A DNA stretch of 10,143 nt from JBKPIY01 sp046730475 (GTDB lineage Bacteria > Actinomycetota > Thermoleophilia > Solirubrobacterales > 70-9), in NCBI GenBank assembly GCA_046730475.1, contig JBKPIY010000020.1, positions 1-10,143 on the forward strand, given 5' to 3'. Positions within the stretch are counted from its first letter, which is position 1; every line of letters starts with the position of its first letter. The notes under the pieces are model-generated. The model was not told the origin of the DNA. It searched no databases and was given only the letters and a program-made list of their open reading frames with translations. Positions 7,349-10,143 of the stretch are shown piece by piece. The position numbers and the translations under genes are program-made.

Positions 7349-7798
7349 ATGAGCTCAGCGTCCAAGGAGATGATTCAGGTGGGCGCCCTCGGCGTGCGCT
7401 TTCTGGTCGAGGCCGCCGATTCGAACGGAAGCGCGAGCGTCTTCGAGTGCTTCGTTCCCGCCGACAGCAGGATGCCCGCGCCGCACAGTCACGACGCCTT
7501 CGAGGAGACGGTCTACGGGCTCGAGGGCATCACGACCTGGACGGTTGACGGTCGGACGCTCGACATTCGCCCCGGCGAAGCCTTCTGCGTACCTCGCGGA
7601 GCGGTGCATGGATTCGACAACCACGGGACCGAGGACGCCAAGTTCCTCGCGATCTCCACCCCCGGCGTGATGACGCCGGACTACTTCCGTGAGATTCACG
7701 AGGTGCTGGCGTCGACTCCCGGGGGCCCGCCGGACATGGCGAAGGTGGCCGAGGTCATGCGCCGGCACGGCCTGACCCCGGCGCCGCCCGCCAGCTGA
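7349..7798 (+). CDS. cupin domain protein (cupin_2)
   Basis: 149 residues from ATG 7349, preceded by GGAGGG a few bases upstream. The single beta-barrel shows cupin motif 1 as PHSHDAFEETVYGLEG (H46, H48, probable E52 or E53) and motif 2 as PGEAFCVPRGAVHGFDN (P75, G76, H87), giving three His and one Glu for a metal ion. The C-terminal tail (about 108-149: MTPDYFREIHEVLA and so on) is that of small cupins annotated as quercetin-dioxygenase-like. Whether it is an enzyme or a small-molecule binder cannot be told. The frame is intact. It is a separate unit, 297 bases after the DJ-1 gene. Confidence 0.85.
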   Translation: MSSASKEMIQVGALGVRFLVEAADSNGSASVFECFVPADSRMPAPHSHDAFEETVYGLEGITTWTVDGRTLDIRPGEAFCVPRGAVHGFDNHGTEDAKFLAISTPGVMTPDYFREIHEVLASTPGGPPDMAKVAEVMRRHGLTPAPPAS

Positions 7799-7864
7799 CC
7801 GCCTCCGGCGTCCGGCCGGTTCAAGAGCCTCTCGCGCCTGCACAGCCGGACGCAATCATCTCTT

Positions 7865-8405
7865 TCGGTCTTCATCTACGCGGAACTACGCCACGCCTGA
7901 CGAGGCGAACGCCGATTACGAGGCCCTACTCGAGCTCCACGAGGCCGACCTGGTCGGCACCTATGACGTCGCGATCATCACGAAGGACGCTGGCGGCAAG
8001 GTGCACGTCGAGAAGCACGAGAAGCCGACCCAGCACGGGGCGTGGACGGGCGTCGCCGTGGGCGCGGTCGCCGGAATCCTGTTCCCGCCCTCGATCCTCG
8101 GCGCGGCGGCCGTTGGCGGCGTCACCGGAGGCGTGATCGGGCACCTCGCGCGCGGCATGTCGCGCGATATGAAAGAGCTGGGGGAGCTGCTCGATGAGGG
8201 GCAGGCAGCGCTTGTCGTGGTGGCGGCTTCGAGGGCTCCTTGCCAGTCGGCGAAGCCGACAACGCGACTCGCCATTCTGTTCTCGATCGTCCGCAGCTGC
8301 TCGTACTTCAGCGTCACCTCGACTCCGTCCGCCCGCGCCCATGGAAACGGAGCAGGGCAAGTACCCGCTCGTCGCCGATCGGCTCGATGCGCTCGACTTC
8401 GATGA
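7865..8405 (+). pseudogene. DUF1269 family glycine-zipper protein, 5' frameshift and lost 3' end
   Basis: The clear part begins at NYATPDEANADYEALLELHE (from about 7884) and runs through HEKPTQHGAWTGVAVGAVAG to GELLDEGQAALVVVA (about 8225). The helix VAVGAVAGILFPPSILGAAA followed by a GGVTGGVIG glycine zipper is the DUF1269 hallmark (membrane-associated, function unknown). Upstream, the expected strand SVFIYA is found in another frame (7865-7882), so the reading frame breaks near 7883. I find no start codon there. Downstream, the family normally continues with a Lys/Glu-rich C-terminal helix. Here the frame runs on to 8405 with unrelated sequence, because it enters the antisense of the SnoaL-like gene at about 8220. 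Probably inactive. Confidence 0.6.
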
Positions 8406-8619
8406 GAACCGCCTCCCACGCCTCCCGGAACGTGCTCCAGAACCGCCTCAAGCCCTCTCGCCCCCGATAGACGGCTTCCAGATCGGGGAAGAGCTGCCTT
8501 GTCCGGAACTCGCCGTCCGGCGCGATGAAGTCGAGCGTCCAGTCGAGGTCGCCGCGGTTCCACGCCTCGTACGCCTCTCGCACCAGCTGGACGTTCTCCT
8601 CCCCCGACGTCGCCCTCAG
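8218..8619 (-). pseudogene. SnoaL-like / NTF2-fold protein, frameshifted and without its own stop
   Basis: On the minus strand the sequence reads EENVQLVREAYEAWNRGDLD, then WTLDFIAPDGEF and so on, the typical opening of actinobacterial SnoaL-like polyketide-cyclase-fold proteins. It goes to RVLALLRFHGRGR, breaks frame near 8328 (one base missing), then continues DGVEVTLKYEQLRTIENR and VVGFADWQGALEAA, the usual C-terminal end. Family members stop a few residues later. Here the frame runs into the antisense of the DUF1269 gene (to 7961) with low-complexity sequence. GTG 8583 would cut off the conserved ENVQLV segment. The true start is probably further upstream, near 8619 (CTG, not a good start). 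Function unknown: the fold serves cyclases, isomerases and ligand binding. Confidence 0.6.
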
Positions 8620-8719
8620 TCTCCCGCGCCCGCCGCAGGGTCGGGGGCCGTCCTCGGGAAAGGCGCCGCCTCAATCGCCGATGTAGCCGCGCGCGTGAAA
8701 TTGGGCGCTCACGGAAAGC

Positions 8720-8900
8720 TCAGCGGCTGAAGCGGATCAGGGACACCTCTCCAGGATGGCGTCCAACCGCGTCCTGGGGCAACAGGGCCGCAGCATTGGC
8801 GGGGGTTGCGCTCGGGTGGCTGGCGTTGGAGCCGCCGCCGCAGCCGCTTACTAGCACCGCCAGCGAAACCAGGGCAGCCGCGTAGGGCGTGCTCGAGGTG
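8720..8900 (-). pseudogene. lipoprotein signal-peptide remnant
   Basis: A minus-strand frame ending at 8720 contains YAAALVSLAVLVSGCGGGS, a good type II signal peptide: hydrophobic stretch, lipobox VSGC, then a Gly/Ser-rich tether. It continues to NAAALLPQDAV and stops 14 residues later. The usual body of such a lipoprotein is missing. No credible ATG/GTG/TTG with a ribosome binding site precedes the hydrophobic stretch, and the open frame upstream runs through the tRNA-like sequence. I read it as the decayed start of a secreted lipoprotein gene. The rest of 8620-9010 holds nothing else I can support. Confidence 0.3.
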
Positions 8901-9011
8901 GCCCGGGACGAGCTTCGGCGACCCGCCGTATTAGCGACCGCAGCCTTCTCTGAGCCGCTCACCCTCCTACGGTCGGAGAACGGCCCCAGCCGACCTGAGC
9001 TTCGCCCTCTG

Positions 9012-9066
9012 CTCGGTTTTCTATCCCATCGAGGGGGATCGCTGTTCAAATCCAGTCGCCCCGACA
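9012..9066 (+). pseudogene. 3' half of a tRNA-Pro-like gene (pseudo-tRNA, possible attachment site)
   Basis: The segment ending TTCAAATCCAGTCGCCCCGA (9045-9064) is a typical T loop, T-stem 3' strand and acceptor 3' strand. CGCCCCG would pair with CGGGGCG, the usual tRNA-Pro 5' end. CTCG (9012-9015) and CGAG (9030-9033) look like the anticodon stem, but with a 14-base loop. The T stem lacks one G before TTCAAAT (GCTG instead of GCTGG). No D arm or 5' acceptor strand is found upstream, and the end is ACACA, not ACCA. It is therefore not a working tRNA. Such 3' halves are commonly left where elements integrate into tRNA genes. Confidence 0.4.
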
Positions 9067-9096
9067 CAAATCCCGTAATGCGGGGGGTTCTTCAGC

Positions 9097-9753
9097 TCAT
9101 GGGCCGGGGATCGCCCCAGGCTCGATTTGCGCCGGTGACCTCGTCGGCACCAAGCCGAGCCTGTGCGCCGCGGTCGCTGCCTCGATGCGGCTTCGAACCT
9201 CGAGCTTGGAGAGGATGTGGGAGACGTGGGCGCTCGCGGTCTTGGTGGAGATGAAGAGCGGATCCCCGAGCTCGCGGTTGGTGCGTCCCTCGGCAACCAG
9301 CGCCAGCACGTCGAGCTCGCGTTCGGTGAGGCCGAATCGCTCCACCTCCGGACCGGATGGCTCGGTCGAGCCACCTTCGACGCGGTCGCCGAGCGCGACC
9401 CTCGCCCGCCGTGAGAGCGCCTCGACCTCACTGGACAGCAGAGCGGCGCCGCAATCCGCTATTAGCTGCGCGGCCTCGCGCAAGGGCTCGGAGGCTTCAG
9501 CCCTTCGTGCCGCCGGCGCCAAGCACCGCCTCCGCCTGTCGCCAGCGGGCATAAGTGAGCTCAAGGGTGAACCCCAGCTCCGCCCAAAGGGTGGCGACGG
9601 CGCTCCACGGCTCCGGCGCAGGTGCCCCTTTGAGGCGCTCGAGCTCGGCACGGGCGAGCGCGGCGCGGGCGACCGACTCGGGCGGCGGAGGATCGAGCCA
9701 CACTTGACCGCTCCGTCGACAGGGCCTTCCCACTGTTCGCGGGCATAGTGCAC
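9097..9753 (-). pseudogene. C-terminal fragment of a large LuxR-family transcriptional regulator
   Basis: The final part is a clear GerE/LuxR helix-turn-helix: LTERELDVLALVAEGRTNRE and then FISTKTASAHVSHILSKLEV, stopping at TGA 9099-9097. Before it, EPLREAAQLIADCGAALLSS and, in another frame (break near 9510), ELGFTLELTYARWRQAEAVL match the helical-repeat end of the roughly 900-residue AAA-ATPase LuxR (MalT-like) regulators. Upstream of about 9750 no coding sequence continues on this strand, so the ATPase domain and most of the sensor repeats are missing. Another frame change near 9700 is possible. The DNA-binding domain looks intact but is unlikely to be made, as no start with a ribosome binding site is seen. 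Confidence 0.65.
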
Positions 9754-9790
9754 CGCCGGAGACCAGGTGCCACCGCGCTTGGATGACCTT

Positions 9791-9821
9791 GCAAAGCGGC
9801 TGACCGGGATTGTCGCTTTGC
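9791..9821. repeat. inverted repeat GCAAAGCG/CGCTTTGC
   Basis: Perfect 8-bp arms (9791-9798 and 9814-9821) around a 15-base loop, in the gap beyond the broken LuxR gene. The arms are less GC-rich than their surroundings, which makes chance less likely. Possible operator, recombination site or RNA hairpin. Confidence 0.4.
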
Positions 9822-9824
9822 CCC

Positions 9825-9858
9825 TAGCTCCGGTGCGGGGCGGCTCCGACGGGAGCTA
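9825..9858. repeat. inverted repeat TAGCTCC/GGAGCTA
   Basis: Perfect 7-bp arms (9825-9831 and 9852-9858) with a 20-base GC-rich middle, three bases after the previous inverted repeat and just before the minus-strand terminator. Role unknown. Confidence 0.35.
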
Positions 9859-9860
9859 TG

Positions 9861-9903
9861 CAAAAAGAGAAGCCCCCGATCCGGAGGACCAGGGGCCGCT
9901 CTC
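9861..9903 (-). terminator. Rho-independent terminator, minus strand
   Basis: Read on the minus strand, GAGA and GGGGC-type arms (9900-9903 with 9867-9870, and 9892-9896 with 9872-9876) form a GC-rich stem followed directly by CTCTTTTTG. The T run corresponds to 9862-9866. It would stop transcripts coming from the right. No minus-strand gene is visible between here and the right edge, so its gene lies outside the window, or it ends a non-coding RNA. Confidence 0.55.
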
Positions 9904-10017
9904 ACTATTGTCGGCCGGGGCGGCGCAGGGCTAGGCCGTTCGCCGCTCTGCCGACCCCGACGAGCCGGAGAACGACTCGCTGGGGGCGTCTAGGCGCTAG
10001 GGCGGACTAACCCGAAG

Positions 10018-10040
10018 TTCCCCCGACACCTTCGGGGGAA
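10018..10040. terminator. 9-bp perfect hairpin, possible terminator or leader stem
   Basis: TTCCCCCGA (10018-10026) and TCGGGGGAA (10032-10040) pair perfectly around a 5-base loop. No T run follows on either strand. It may be a leader stem or a terminator without a U tract. Confidence 0.45.
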
Positions 10041-10058
10041 GTAGCGCTGCCTTTAGTG

Positions 10059-10088
10059 GGACGCCCCCGGCCATGGCCGGGGGCGTCC
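10059..10088. terminator. 30-bp perfect palindrome, terminator-like
   Basis: Every base from 10059 to 10088 is symmetric about 10073/10074 (CCATGG at the centre), giving 15-base arms, extremely GC-rich. No U tract follows. Such hairpins can act as terminators in high-GC bacteria, and this one is placed 45 bases before a ribosome binding site, so attenuation is possible. It could also be a protein-binding site. Confidence 0.5.
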
Positions 10089-10133
10089 GCGCGCCTTCTC
10101 AAGCTCCGTCATCAACCAAGAAAACCGACCTCG

Positions 10134-10140
10134 AAGGAGG
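10134..10140 (+). promoter_or_regulatory. perfect ribosome binding site of the next gene
   Basis: AAGGAGG sits three bases before the right edge, the same sequence as the site before the SDR gene at 754-760. A plus-strand gene should start a few bases outside the window. Confidence 0.6.
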
Positions 10141-10143
10141 CGC

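Larger units (their letters stand above)
9904..10133 (+). promoter_or_regulatory. structured leader region of a gene beyond the right edge
   Basis: This stretch has no plausible gene but several stems in the plus-strand RNA. GTCGG/CCGAC (9910-9914 with 9951-9955) encloses GCGGCG/CGCCGC (9920-9925 with 9941-9946). A 9-bp hairpin lies at 10018-10040 and a 30-bp palindrome at 10059-10088. GGGGGCGTC at 9982-9990 can pair with GACGCCCCC at 10060-10068, which would compete with the palindrome. A strong ribosome binding site follows at 10134. The pattern suits an attenuator-like leader, but I cannot match it to a known riboswitch class. High GC also inflates apparent pairing. Confidence 0.35.

Noticed and set aside
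8985..9066. Complete functional tRNA
   Set aside because: No 5' acceptor strand or D arm can be found, the anticodon loop is 14 bases and the T stem lacks a base.
8720..9067. Complete 115-residue minus-strand protein starting at 9067
   Set aside because: Its first third is the antisense of the tRNA-like sequence and Arg/Ser-rich filler; only the signal-peptide stretch is credible.
8889..9254. Plus-strand open frame across the tRNA-like sequence
   Set aside because: No ribosome binding site, low-complexity product, and it overlaps the recognisable LuxR domain on the other strand.
9904..10143. Known riboswitch (cobalamin, TPP, c-di-AMP, SAM, ZTP, fluoride) or SRP, tmRNA or RNase P RNA
   Set aside because: None of the conserved core motifs that I know for these classes are present on either strand.

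Overview
The window is very GC-rich, and its genes show strong third-position G/C bias, ATG/GTG/TTG starts and purine-rich ribosome binding sites. The family mix (short MMPL exporter, DUF1269 glycine-zipper protein, SnoaL-like protein, remnant of a large LuxR regulator, ECF sigma end) suggests a high-GC actinobacterium. Soil Thermoleophilia (Solirubrobacterales/Gaiellales type) is my best guess, from memory of the families and not from a search.

Layout, left to right. Position 1-121 is the tail of an ECF sigma factor. Position 188-635 (minus) is a small membrane protein that resembles an ion channel without its pore; it needs two frame corrections. After a divergent intergenic region with a repeated TCGCCGG motif comes a plus-strand block: an NAD(P)-binding atypical SDR (769-1573, one frameshift at a C run), an intact MMPL exporter (1636-3786, TTG start with a good ribosome binding site) and a metallophosphoesterase (3866-4618). 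Next is the most distinctive pair. One gene is a multicopper oxidase (4748-6481) with two heavy-metal-binding CPMHP...CPECGM modules and a His-rich stretch inserted ahead of its last cupredoxin domain. The other is a DJ-1/PfpI family gene (6478-7051, one frameshift) that overlaps it by ATGA. A cupin (7349-7798) follows.

From about 7860 to 9750 the window looks like a gene graveyard: a DUF1269 gene and an oppositely oriented SnoaL-like gene that both lose their 3' ends at the same point near 8220, a lipoprotein signal-peptide remnant, the 3' half of a tRNA-Pro-like sequence, and the C-terminal end of a large LuxR-type regulator. From about 9755 to the right edge there is no convincing gene but many inverted repeats. 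They include a minus-strand intrinsic terminator, a 30-bp perfect palindrome and, at the very end, a perfect AAGGAGG ribosome binding site for a gene that starts just outside the window.

How the genes may work together: the oxidase and DJ-1 genes are probably co-translated and plausibly serve metal or oxidative stress handling, with the metal-binding insert feeding or sensing copper. SDR and MMPL are probably co-transcribed. At least seven frame breaks fall in the flanking genes and none in the 1636-6480 core. Either the flanks are decaying DNA or the sequence has homopolymer indel errors; the reads would decide.
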